From: G963665545 sp963665545
Lineage (GTDB): Bacteria > Pseudomonadota > Gammaproteobacteria > Xanthomonadales > SZUA-36
Direction: 5' to 3'
NCBI GenBank assembly: GCA_963665545.2
Contig: CAXXKZ010000004.1
Coordinates: 124,001-188,000 of the forward strand
DNA length: 64,000 bases
The position numbers were made by a program, and so were the translations under genes. Shown piece by piece: positions 54,407-63,861 of the stretch. The notes beneath the pieces were generated by a model. The model made no database searches. It saw only the letters and a list, made by a program, of their open reading frames with translations, and was not told the DNA's origin. Positions within the stretch are counted from its first letter, which is position 1; every line of letters starts with the position of its first letter.

Positions 54407-55948
54407 TCAGGTAAATAGTCCGGAATATTTGGCACGTAGTTGTTTTGTAATCACTTTGCCCATGAAATTTCTAGGCAGAGACTCGGTAAGGATAGTGTGC
54501 TTTGGGCGTTTGAATCCTGCCAGTTGCTCGACCAGTGCGGCGCGGATCGACTCGAGCATTGGTTGTTGGTCCTGCGTGGCCACAACAACAGCAACCACGG
54601 CTTCTCCGAGGTCGGGATGGGGCACGCCAATGACTGCCGATTCAAGAACGCCAGGCATGTTATCAATCAGCGTTTCAAGCTCACGGGGGTAAATATTCAG
54701 CCCGCCACTGATGATCATGTCACCCGCCCGCCCGGCAATAATCACATAGCCGTCCGCATCGATGCTGGCCAGATCGCCGGTATTGAAATAGCCGTCGTCA
54801 CTGAAGGCCTCAAAGGTCTTGTCCGGTAAATTCCAGTAACCCGCAAACACATTGGCGCCCCGAACCTGTAAAAACCCCGTCACGCCGCGCGCCAACTGTT
54901 CACCTGCATCATCCACAACCCGCAGATCAACCCCCGGCAGTGGCGGCCCCACCGTGCCTGGCTTGCGCTGACCGAGAAGAGGATTTGAGGTGTTCATATT
55001 GGTTTCAGTCATGCCGTAGCGTTCCAGGATGCAGTGGCCTGTTCGTGCCTCGAATTCATCGAATGTTTCGGCAAGCAGTGGTGCAGAGCCGGAAATAAAC
55101 AAACGCATGTCGCCACAGGTTTGCCGATCAAAATCTGCCAGGCCCAGCAGGCGGGTGTAATAAGTGGGAACACCCATGAACACGCTGCATTGCGCCAGCT
55201 GATCCGCTACCGGGCGCGCATTGAAGCGTTTATGCCAACGCATCCGGGCGCCGCTGAGCATGACACAGCCGGTGGCGACAAACAGCCCGTGAACATGATA
55301 AATCGGCAAGGCATGCAGCAAACAATCTCCGGCAGTAAAGCCCCAGGCTTCAACCAGCGCCCGGGCATTGCTCAGCAGGTTCCCATGCGTGAGCATGATG
55401 CCTTTGGGCAGGCCGGTGGTGCCGGAGGAATAGAGCAGGGCAGCCAAATCGCCTGCGGCCCGCTGACATACAGCGAATTTATCCGAACAGCCGTCCAGAT
55501 CCTGCACCAGGGTGCCCGACCCGCCAGCGTTCAGGGTTAGCAGCCGCACACCCGGCGCAAGTCCCTGCATCAAATCCACCTCGGTCTCGTCACAGACCAC
55601 CAATGAAGGCGTGGCATCCCCCAGAAAAAAGGCCAGCTCCCGAGCTGTGTATGCCGTATTCAAAGGGTGATACACCAAGCCGGCCCTGAGGCAAGCCAGA
55701 TACAAGAACAAGACCTGAGGAGATTTCTCCGCCCGCACCTAAACCCGATCACCAGGTACCAGGCCAAGTTCTGCCAGTCTTTGCGCCAATTTGGCGGAGG
55801 CAACATTGGCGTCCCGGTAATTAAATGACGCACCGCTGTCCGTGGTGAGAAGGGGTGCTTCTGCGCCTTCAGACATTCGCTGCGCGATGGCTGAAAACAG
55901 GTTGTGGTTTTTAACCTTTGCTATGCCACTTCTCCAATATTCCTGCAT
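54407..55948 (-). pseudogene. malonyl-CoA-ligase-like AMP-binding enzyme with internal amber stop
   Basis: An ANL acyl-CoA ligase resembling MatB. Most of the protein is intact: YSSGTTGLPKGIMLTHGN, AGRAGDMIISGGLNIYPRELE, and the C-terminal PRNFMGKVITKQL with the expected lysine. An in-frame TAG at 55739-55741 splits it between GDRV and VRAEKSPQVLFLYLACLRAG, where relatives carry a sense codon; CAG to TAG would explain it. The N-terminus is uncertain: KNHNLFSAIAQRM is the usual beginning, but the nearest ATG (55948) lies inside the 3' end of the upstream gene. The downstream frame of 443 residues might be translated alone but would lack part of the N-domain. Confidence 0.8.
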
Positions 55949-57044
55949 CCCTTTCCAGGTTGAGCTCGATATTCTCACGCCGCTCCTGCGGCTGCTCCTT
56001 GAACCACTTCAGCGTTTCATACGCTGTACGTGCCAAGGGCCGCATCGTGAGGCCATTGGCGACCGACCGCGCAATGCTGATCTTGGCCCAGCCACCCATC
56101 TCACTGTCTGGTGGAATCCACATCGGAAAACGAACCGGGTCGCCATCGAGCCCCTTGAGAAATTCTCCATCGATCCAGGTAAATTTGACGTCTGCCGAAG
56201 TGACACCTCGAATCGCGTAGATTAATTCCTGCATGGAAAGTTGCGAGTAAGCCGGTCCGGCACCGTTGAAAATGCCAGTGGTGTCTTGCGCCAGCAAATG
56301 CAGGCAGAATTCAGACAGATCACGCACATCAATGTATTGAACCGGATCGGCCGTGCCGCCAGGCACGATGACCTCGCCGCCTTGATCAATCCGCGCCGGC
56401 CAGTAAGTGTAGCGATCGGTGGTATCCCCGGGGCCGGCCACAATATGCGGGCGCACGATGGTGCCTGCGCTGCCATAGCGTACCATCACCGCCTGCTCGC
56501 ACAGCACCTTCAACTGGCCGTAGTGCTGGCCAACGTCCTCGCTATCGGGATGGGTAATTTCCTGCAACGGGGAATCTTCGTCGATGGCGTCCTGGCTGAA
56601 GCCGTAGACTGATCCGGTTGAGGTAAACAGGTAACGACCTACGTGCCCCTTGAGCAAATCGGCGGAATCGCGCACATGGCGGGGCACGTAACCTGTATTG
56701 TCAATAACGGCATCCCAGTCGCGGCCTTTTAACGCGTCCAGCTGACCATCGCGGTCACCGACTAGTTTTTCAACTTGCGGAAACAGGTGCGTATTGGTCT
56801 TGCCACGGTTGAATATCGTTACTTCGTGGCCACGATCAAGCGAGGTCTGAACCATATGTGGACCGATAAATCCGGTGCCGCCCAGAATCAAAAGCTTTTT
56901 GCTGGTCGATGAGGCAGACCCAGGGCCGACTGCGCTGGAGCCCACTGCGGCCGACAGGGTGGCTGCGCTTCCCAGCCCCATGGCGCCAATTGCGCCCATG
57001 GCTCCGGCGGAATTCTGAATGAATTTTCTTCGGGTGGTAGACAT
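55911..57044 (-). CDS. Tat-exported NAD-dependent epimerase/dehydratase family protein
   Basis: A 377-residue extended SDR protein with a Tat signal (TRRKFIQNSAG) followed by a long small-residue stretch. The dinucleotide motif GGTGFIG is at residues 55-61 and the YxxxK pair appears in HYGQLKVL. The chosen ATG has a GGAGAG site eight bases upstream. Export of an apparently NAD-binding epimerase is odd; periplasmic members of this group have unknown function. Its 3' end overlaps the 5' end of the ligase gene. Confidence 0.82.
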   Translation of the reverse strand: MSTTRRKFIQNSAGAMGAIGAMGLGSAATLSAAVGSSAVGPGSASSTSKKLLILGGTGFIGPHMVQTSLDRGHEVTIFNRGKTNTHLFPQVEKLVGDRDGQLDALKGRDWDAVIDNTGYVPRHVRDSADLLKGHVGRYLFTSTGSVYGFSQDAIDEDSPLQEITHPDSEDVGQHYGQLKVLCEQAVMVRYGSAGTIVRPHIVAGPGDTTDRYTYWPARIDQGGEVIVPGGTADPVQYIDVRDLSEFCLHLLAQDTTGIFNGAGPAYSQLSMQELIYAIRGVTSADVKFTWIDGEFLKGLDGDPVRFPMWIPPDSEMGGWAKISIARSVANGLTMRPLARTAYETLKWFKEQPQERRENIELNLERDAGILEKWHSKG

Positions 57045-57182
57045 GCTCTCTCCTTCAGGATTTGGCCGCTGCTGCAAGCTTGCTCGCAGTCGCGCAATTG
57101 ATGTGGATCAGCCTGCTTACGTCCTTACAATAGACATCGCAAACCTAGCGTTCGTCGTACCCACAACCACGGGAATTTTTTC

Positions 57183-58799
57183 ATGAAATCAGCAAAACCT
57201 GGCCTGCTGCTGCTATGCGCCACTATTTCTTTGACGCTTGCTGCCTGCGAACCCTCACAGCCGCTGCCGGCGCTGACCGAGCCGACCGTCGCTGTAGAAG
57301 ACGCAAAAAAGGCGCCAGTCAGCAGGCCAAAATTCTCCATTGAAACAGAGGATATCTACGATCCTTCGACTGTTGCGCCTTACGCTGGCAACCACACCGA
57401 CGTGTACCAGTACATTGATGACAACCTGGAGGACCACATCGCAGCCCTAAAACGCTGGACGCGCCAGCCTTCCGTGAGCGCCCAGAATTACGGCATCCAG
57501 GAGATGGCGGAAATGTTGCGCGCTGATCTGGAATCCCTGGGCTTCCAGGAAGCGGAGCTGGTGCCCACCGACGGTCACCCCGGCGTATGGGCTTATTACG
57601 ACGCCGGCGCTGAAAAGACGCTGTTGGTTTACATGATGTACGACGTCCAGCCGGTCAACCCGGAAGACTGGGACAGCCCACCGTTTGAGGCCAACGTGAT
57701 TGACCATAAGCTGGGCAGGGTTTTGATGGCGCGTGGGGCGATCAACCAAAAAGGCCCCGAGCGCGCCTTTCTCAATGCCCTGGAATCCATTATCGCAGTG
57801 GATGGAAAACTGCCCGTCAACTTGATGGTCGCTGCCGAAGGTGAGGAAGAATTGGGCTCGCCGCACTTCCCCCAGATCGTCGATGCCTATGAAGCACGCA
57901 TGCGTCAAGCGGACGGTGTGCTGTTTCCGATGACGGCTCAGGCACCCGATGGCAAGCCGGGCATGATGCTGGGTGTGAAGGGTATTATTTATTGGCAACT
58001 GGAAGCCCGAGGTGGTGCGTGGGGCGGGCCTCAGACCGCCGAAATTCACGGCTCATTCAAGGCCATGGTGGATTCACCCACTTTACGCCTCATTCAGGCG
58101 ATTGCCAGCATGACGACGCCTGACGGCAACACCATCGTGATACCGGGCTATTATGACGGCATTCGCCCCCCGACCATGGAAGAGCAATTGCTGATCAACG
58201 GCGTTGCCGCTGCGCCTGCGCATGACCAACTGAAACAGGCATTCGGCCTGAGCCGCTTTATCGATGACATGGAGGGACGCGAAATCATTGTTGAATCCAT
58301 GTATCTGCCGACATTGAACGTTGACGGCATCTGGTCTGGCTATACCGGGGAGGGCGTAAAAACCATTCTGCCGCACATCGCCACCGCCAAAATGGACTCC
58401 CGGTTGCCGGTGGGCATTGATCCTGACGAGGCGCTGGCGAAAGTTCGCGCCCACCTCGATGCCCAGGGCTTCGGCGAGATCGACGTGCGCAAGTTATCAG
58501 GCTATCCCGCTGCACAGACTTCGGTTCATGCTGAGCTGACGCAGGCCGTGATTGGAATTTACAACAAGTGGGCACCGGGGCTGACCATTCAGCCGCGCAT
58601 TCTGGGCAGCGCACCGTTTTACCAGTTTACCGATCGACTCGGTCTCCCCTTGCTGCCCGCCGGCTTGGGTTTTGGCACCGGTGCACACGCACCCAACGAA
58701 ATCATGCTGATCGAACCCGGACCTGAAACCGGAGCCGCCGGTCTTGCTGATGTAGAAAAGGCCTACGCAGACCTGATCTACGCCGTCAGCGGCAATTGA
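57183..58799 (+). CDS. M20 family peptidase lipoprotein with altered metal site
   Basis: A 538-residue M20-type protein with a lipoprotein signal (lipobox LAAC). The fold is clear: DVQPVNPEDW, RGAINQKGP, AEGEEELGSP. But two metal-binding positions differ: the HxD motif is M152-Y-D154 (Met for His) and the bridging Asp of the xDKG motif is Asn188. Glu221/Glu222 are retained. The protein may be a non-catalytic or differently metallated relative. It is divergent from the Tat epimerase and ends one base before the fusion gene, in convergent orientation. Confidence 0.83.
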   Translation: MKSAKPGLLLLCATISLTLAACEPSQPLPALTEPTVAVEDAKKAPVSRPKFSIETEDIYDPSTVAPYAGNHTDVYQYIDDNLEDHIAALKRWTRQPSVSAQNYGIQEMAEMLRADLESLGFQEAELVPTDGHPGVWAYYDAGAEKTLLVYMMYDVQPVNPEDWDSPPFEANVIDHKLGRVLMARGAINQKGPERAFLNALESIIAVDGKLPVNLMVAAEGEEELGSPHFPQIVDAYEARMRQADGVLFPMTAQAPDGKPGMMLGVKGIIYWQLEARGGAWGGPQTAEIHGSFKAMVDSPTLRLIQAIASMTTPDGNTIVIPGYYDGIRPPTMEEQLLINGVAAAPAHDQLKQAFGLSRFIDDMEGREIIVESMYLPTLNVDGIWSGYTGEGVKTILPHIATAKMDSRLPVGIDPDEALAKVRAHLDAQGFGEIDVRKLSGYPAAQTSVHAELTQAVIGIYNKWAPGLTIQPRILGSAPFYQFTDRLGLPLLPAGLGFGTGAHAPNEIMLIEPGPETGAAGLADVEKAYADLIYAVSGN

Positions 58800-58800
58800 A

Positions 58801-60948
58801 CTATTGGATTGAGCGGTAGACGCGCCTGATCTGGATGGGGTCAGTCAATAGCTGGCCCTTGATCAATTCAAAATCGGTGGGCGCGCCGGTGGGCTGGCTC
58901 TGGATGGCCTCAATCACACGCATGCCACGCAATACACGCCCGAAGGTCGCATAGCCCTGACCGTCAGTGTTGCGGGAGGTATCGCCTGTATTCAAGGCTG
59001 GATTGTCACTGATATTGATGAAGAACTCCGAAGCCGCAGTGCCGGGTGCCAAGCGCCCAAAAGCGACCGTGCCCCGTTCGTTGGGAATGCCGGTGGTGTC
59101 GGTGGTTTCGTGTGCAATCGGCGGCAGCACGGTATCGACCTGCGCCACATCTTGTGGCAGCAGGCTCATCAGATCGGCCCACAATCCACCTTGAATAATG
59201 CCGATTCCTGCTCCGTTTAAGGATGTGGCACGGTAAAAAGTCGCATTGTCGAAGTGACCGCCGTCAATATGGGCAAGAAAGTTGGCCACCGAAATCGGCG
59301 CCCGTTGAGGATAAAGCGCCAGTTCAATGTCCCCCATTGATGTTTCCAACACCACCTGCACCGTTTTGTCTCGCGGGTTTTCCGACAGCCACCATAGGCG
59401 CATCTCGGCGAGGTTATCCCTCTCTACCCAGGCCTGGTGACGGGTGAACTGGGCATCGGGAAAGTTCACATCCATGCCGCGAATGTGGGTGTCAAAGAAG
59501 CCCCGGACAAAGTCATTCTGAATCTGGATCATGTCATGGGCATCAATCGAGCCGAGCACCGGATTACGGATCGGTGTGCGCATGAACAGGGTGAAATCGG
59601 AAACCCCCAGATGTGAGACGTCATTGACCTTCAGACGAACCACATCCTTGCGCAGCCCCGCAGTCTCATGCCGTTCATAGGAAAAGTCATTGAAGCCGTG
59701 CCCCTCAACCGATTCACCGTCCGACATCAGGTCGGCAATTTGCTGAAAGTCTGAATAAAACATCATGAAGGGTACGGGCATATTCTTGCCAAATGGTGAG
59801 TAATGATAATCACCGCCGTCGAGGTTGATGCCGGCCGCACAACGCGGGTCTGCCATGCACACGCCACCCGTGGTGGAGCCTCCAAACGACATGCCCATTT
59901 GGCCGGTGGCCGCATAGGTGCCGGCCGCGACAACTTCAACAACATTTGTCGGAACCGCACCCCGCGCCAGTTCATCCAGTACGAAAATTCGATCGTCCTG
60001 CCAGATTTTCGCGCTGCGCACAGCCAGCCGATTGTTTTGCGCGAATGACTCGTCGCGGTTTTGCAGATGACCTGAGCGGCGAATGGCGTAGGTTTTGCCT
60101 GCAAATGCGTCTTTCAAAGCCTGGCTGGGCTCCAGAGAACCCATCATTTCTTCCATCATCTTCGGGTCGGACTCGATGACGTCGCCGTTGGGAAATACTG
60201 TCGGGGCCGAATCGTAAGTGTGCTGAATGGAATAGACAATATAGCCGTGACTGGCCAAGTCCTCCATCAGCGCCGTATTCTGACCGGCAAAAGATGTATA
60301 GCCGTGACTGTAGATCACCACGGGCAGGTGGATCGCCTGTGGCAAAATCGGCGCATTTTGATGGGAATTGGTCAGGCTGTGGTGGGTATATTTGAAGAAA
60401 AAGGGTAATTTGAAGAAGCGCCCAATCGCTTCGGCGGTGGTGTCCACTTCCTCATCAGAAAAGTATCGCCGGCGTGGAGTACCCGAGACGTCGCCGGCCG
60501 GATACCAAACCTTTACCAGGAGGCGTCGGGACTCCTCAGGCCCGGCCACTATCACACCCTTGCGCGTGTCATCAGCAAGCTCGAAATCGCGTATTCCAAC
60601 GGCATACTCGCCGGATGGGGCGGGCAAGTCCGGCACCGGAAACCAGTAAAGCATCAAGAATGCAATCCCTGCCAACAGCGTGAACAAAGGGCCCGATATC
60701 CATGGCGTACCGGACCTGGTTTCGCCGCCACGAATCTGGTTGATCAGGAGAACAAGCAGGAACAGGGCTGCAATAACGCCACCCACGCCAGCCTGCCACC
60801 GGTGATCACTAACGCCGTATAATCCGGCGATCAGCGCGACGCTGGCGGAAAGCGACAGGATCAAATCGCGTGTTTGCAAACTTCTTCGCCACCAGGCGAT
60901 AACAAATACCAGGAGGGCAGCGATGATGACTAGATCCACAATCAGCAT
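58801..60948 (-). CDS. membrane alpha/beta hydrolase fused to a cyclophilin-type peptidyl-prolyl isomerase
   Basis: A 715-residue protein with three parts. Residues 1-105 contain three or four membrane segments. Residues ~110-500 form a PAF-acetylhydrolase/dienelactone-hydrolase-like domain with SHGYTSF (214-220) and the nucleophile elbow GMSFGG (Ser354). Residues ~540-715 form a complete cyclophilin domain (LETSMGDIELALYPQRAP; FYR; FFINISDN). The hydrolase and the isomerase have no stop between them and share one frame, so the fusion is real in this sequence. Orientation suggests both catalytic domains are periplasmic. No comparable fusion is known to me. Confidence 0.85.
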   Translation of the reverse strand: MLIVDLVIIAALLVFVIAWWRRSLQTRDLILSLSASVALIAGLYGVSDHRWQAGVGGVIAALFLLVLLINQIRGGETRSGTPWISGPLFTLLAGIAFLMLYWFPVPDLPAPSGEYAVGIRDFELADDTRKGVIVAGPEESRRLLVKVWYPAGDVSGTPRRRYFSDEEVDTTAEAIGRFFKLPFFFKYTHHSLTNSHQNAPILPQAIHLPVVIYSHGYTSFAGQNTALMEDLASHGYIVYSIQHTYDSAPTVFPNGDVIESDPKMMEEMMGSLEPSQALKDAFAGKTYAIRRSGHLQNRDESFAQNNRLAVRSAKIWQDDRIFVLDELARGAVPTNVVEVVAAGTYAATGQMGMSFGGSTTGGVCMADPRCAAGINLDGGDYHYSPFGKNMPVPFMMFYSDFQQIADLMSDGESVEGHGFNDFSYERHETAGLRKDVVRLKVNDVSHLGVSDFTLFMRTPIRNPVLGSIDAHDMIQIQNDFVRGFFDTHIRGMDVNFPDAQFTRHQAWVERDNLAEMRLWWLSENPRDKTVQVVLETSMGDIELALYPQRAPISVANFLAHIDGGHFDNATFYRATSLNGAGIGIIQGGLWADLMSLLPQDVAQVDTVLPPIAHETTDTTGIPNERGTVAFGRLAPGTAASEFFINISDNPALNTGDTSRNTDGQGYATFGRVLRGMRVIEAIQSQPTGAPTDFELIKGQLLTDPIQIRRVYRSIQ

Positions 60949-61112
60949 GGTTTGGGTCTCTGTGTCATTGGTTTGAGGCGGGTAATGGGTCGCCGCATAT
61001 CATACACGCTGCCTTGCCTCTCCATTCAATACGCGAGCAACGGCCTTGCCAAACGCCGCTTGGAGGTTTGTTACACTTTGCGCCAAATGATTGACCGGCG
61101 GGAGTCGGATTT

Positions 61113-61895
61113 ATGGAATTTGTGACGCTAATAGTTGAAGATCGCGTCGCCAGGGTGCGGTTTTGCAAAGGCGACGGTATCAACACATTGACCACCCAGG
61201 CATTAGAAGAATTGCGGGATACGGCACGCGAGTTGGCTGATATTCCGGATCTGGCGGCGGTTGTGCTATATGGCGACCCGGTGTTTTCCGCCGGGGCGGA
61301 CTTCAGCCTGGTGCTGAGTGGTGATCATGGCGACCCTTCAGCCGTCGACAAATCCTTGCTTGAAAAACGCCATGAGCTGAAGCTCGGGCCGGACCTGTGT
61401 CAGGCCTGGGAAGATATTGATGCATACACGATTGCAGCGATCGAGGGCTATTGCATTGGTGGCGCCTCGGCGCTGATATGCGCGATGGATTACCGCATCA
61501 TGGGGGCCGGGGCACATATGCGTCTGCCAGAAATTGAATTGGGCATCAGCATGTCCTGGCATACCCTGCCGCGCCTGGTTGCGCAGATCGGACCCGCCCG
61601 TGCCAAACAATACGTCATCCTGTGTGAGCGCGTGTCTGCACCGCAAGCTCTGGAATGGGGCCTGTGCGAGGAGGTCGTAGAAGACGGCCAGACCCTCGCG
61701 GCAGCCGAAGCATTTGCCCAGCGCGTGCGTGCGGTGCCGACACTTGGCGTGCGGGTGAGCAAACAGGCGATCAACGCCGCGGCCAATGCGCTGGCAAAGG
61801 CAACAACATTCATGGACCGCGATCAGCTGCTAATGACGATGGAAAGCTCGGAATACAAGGCCAAGGTAGACGAAATCCGGCGCAGCAGGCAATAA
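61113..61895 (+). CDS. enoyl-CoA hydratase/isomerase family protein
   Basis: A 260-residue crotonase-fold enzyme. The oxyanion-hole segments are FSAGADFSLVL (about residue 55) and AIEGYCIGGASALICAMDYRI (about 110). LPEIELGISMSW takes the place where hydratases carry a second catalytic Glu; Glu in PEIELG is retained. It hydrates or isomerises an enoyl-CoA. It stands alone between genes on the other strand. Confidence 0.87.
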   Translation: MEFVTLIVEDRVARVRFCKGDGINTLTTQALEELRDTARELADIPDLAAVVLYGDPVFSAGADFSLVLSGDHGDPSAVDKSLLEKRHELKLGPDLCQAWEDIDAYTIAAIEGYCIGGASALICAMDYRIMGAGAHMRLPEIELGISMSWHTLPRLVAQIGPARAKQYVILCERVSAPQALEWGLCEEVVEDGQTLAAAEAFAQRVRAVPTLGVRVSKQAINAAANALAKATTFMDRDQLLMTMESSEYKAKVDEIRRSRQ

Positions 61896-61984
61896 AAACC
61901 GGCCCCGGACTGCTTGCAGAACGATGTACGCAGATGGCGCACATTGGGCTGATAATCCCCTCAGTGTGGCATGTAAGCGATTCG

Positions 61985-62247
61985 TCACTCGGGTTCGCCG
62001 TCCAGGAATTCCAGAGCATCATCCATATGCCGTACTCCCGGCAACTCGTGCCCGGTTCGTTTCATGACGATCAACTTTGAGTCTGTTCCACCCAGATCAG
62101 ATTGTGTGATTCCAGCAGCCTCGCCCAACTGCCAGGTATGCGACCGGAATTTGATGGGCTTATATAGATCAGGAGTCCAGGAGGGCTAGTGGTGTCATAG
62201 CCCTTCGGCACCACCGCTTCCCATTCGATCGCCTCGCAAATTTCACT
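61985..62247 (-). pseudogene. decayed hydrolase remnant
   Basis: Minus-strand reading gives WEAVVPKGYDTTSPPGLLIY, then LLESHNLIWVEQTQS followed by a stop. A shifted frame then continues KLIVMKRTGHELPGVRHM and ALEFLDGEPE to a stop at 61985-61987. These are the beginning and the extreme end of a secreted alpha/beta hydrolase or phospholipase-like protein, with the catalytic middle deleted. The remnant explains the otherwise gene-free 347 bases here. Confidence 0.6.
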
Positions 62248-63805
62248 CCCGCGTAGCAGAAGCTTTGCCTGCAGCTTCGGCTTCAACAACTGCAAGCAAC
62301 TCATCAAGTGCGTTTCGGTCAAACAACTGCCCGTTTGATATCACCGTGAGAATCGTGCGGGTATTGCGAATATCTTCAAGAGGATTTGAAGCCAGCAAAA
62401 CCATGTCTGCTGCCTTGCCCTTTGCTATCGTGTCCACCCCGTCGAGTTGCATTACACGGGCCGAGGCGCTGCTGCCGGCAATAATGGCTTCCATTGGTGT
62501 CAGGCCGGCATTGACCAGCAACATGAGTTCATCGTGGAGCGAAAACCCCGGCACGTTCCAGGGCACTTCAGGCATGAGAGCGGCATCTGTCCCGGCCAAG
62601 ACAGGAACACCGGCACTCTGGAGCTGCTGCAGCAGTTTTGCTTGCAGCAAGTGAACTTTCTGCATTGCCTGTCTCTGTTTAACATCGAAAAACCGCCCCA
62701 TCGGGTCGGCCTTCCACATCTCGACAACTTTTTGTGGCACGTACTTCATGAACGGTTCGTCGCGCATTTTTCGACCATCGAACAGGGGATTTGAACCCTG
62801 CAAGCCTGGGGCATTGACCAGTAAGGTTGGCACAACAGCGGTTTCGCTGTTGGCCATTGACGCCACCAGCCGGGCCGCTTTGTCGGGATTGTACGATTTT
62901 ACTACCCGACTCAGGAACTGAATTTCGCGCATGCCCACCAGCGCAGCGACAATGGATTGTTGTTCGATTGCCTGCCCCATCACCCACAACAAATCAGCAC
63001 GTAACTGATCTTCAATTGACGAACACGCCAGTAGCAAGCCGCCAAATAGTCCGCCGCTGTGTTCAATAGTTTGCTGGCCACTTGCCAGCGCCTGTTCTAA
63101 AGAAACTGCCGTGGCCAGGTGCCCCACTGTCGGCAGCCCCGCGTAATTTGCGGCGGTGAGCACCCGCGAATACTCGCCCGGCGACAGCCAGTCGCGTACC
63201 TTGATGAAATCCACCTCCATCGACACCAGTTAGCTTATCGCATCGGCCACGGTGTCGTCCGTCACGGATATGTGCCCGGGATAGTTGATGGGCGAACTAC
63301 CATCGATGTTCGGCCCGGTATACAGGACCCGCGGTCCCGCGATCTGACCCAGTTGAAATTTGTCACGGCGGTTTTTGAGCTCTGATGTGCATTCTGGCGG
63401 ACAACCCATATCTCGAATCGTCGTGACGCCATTGGCCAGATACAGGCTGAAATTAGACGGGCGTGCAAAAGTATGGGCATGCGCATCCATCAGGCCGGGT
63501 ATGAGGTAGCGTCCGGTGCCATCAATGGTTTTCAAGCCTTCAAGATTGATATGGCCAACGGCGCCAACGGAAAATATCGATTGGCCGGAGACGACAACGG
63601 TTTGCCCGGATTGAGGCGCTGATCCGGTACCGTCAATGAGCGTGAACCCAGTGAAAGCGAAGGCGCCTTGAGACGGGGAATCCGCCTTGTTTTGTTGCTC
63701 CGGGGCGCAAGCGCCGAGGAACAGCACCATAGCCAGGAGCATGCAGACGCCGAAAACACGATCGAATATCTCACCCTCCAATTTGATTGCAAGCAGTGAA
63801 AGCAT
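62243..63805 (-). pseudogene. imidazolonepropionase-like amidohydrolase lipoprotein with internal ochre stop
   Basis: An amidohydrolase of about 520 residues. The lipobox LGAC and metal motif MDAHAHTF (HxH) are in the first segment; the second holds GLPTVGHLA, TIEHSGG and GTDAALMPE. The two halves are in the same frame and are separated only by TAA at 63230-63232, between DAIS and LVSMEVDFIKVRDW; CAA to TAA would explain it. Either the gene is newly inactivated or the base is an error. Start at 63805 chosen to give the lipoprotein signal. Confidence 0.8.
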
Positions 63806-63861
63806 GCTTGGACCTGTTGGCTGAATTGGGATCGGGAGATTATGGAGCATCTCAGTACCGC

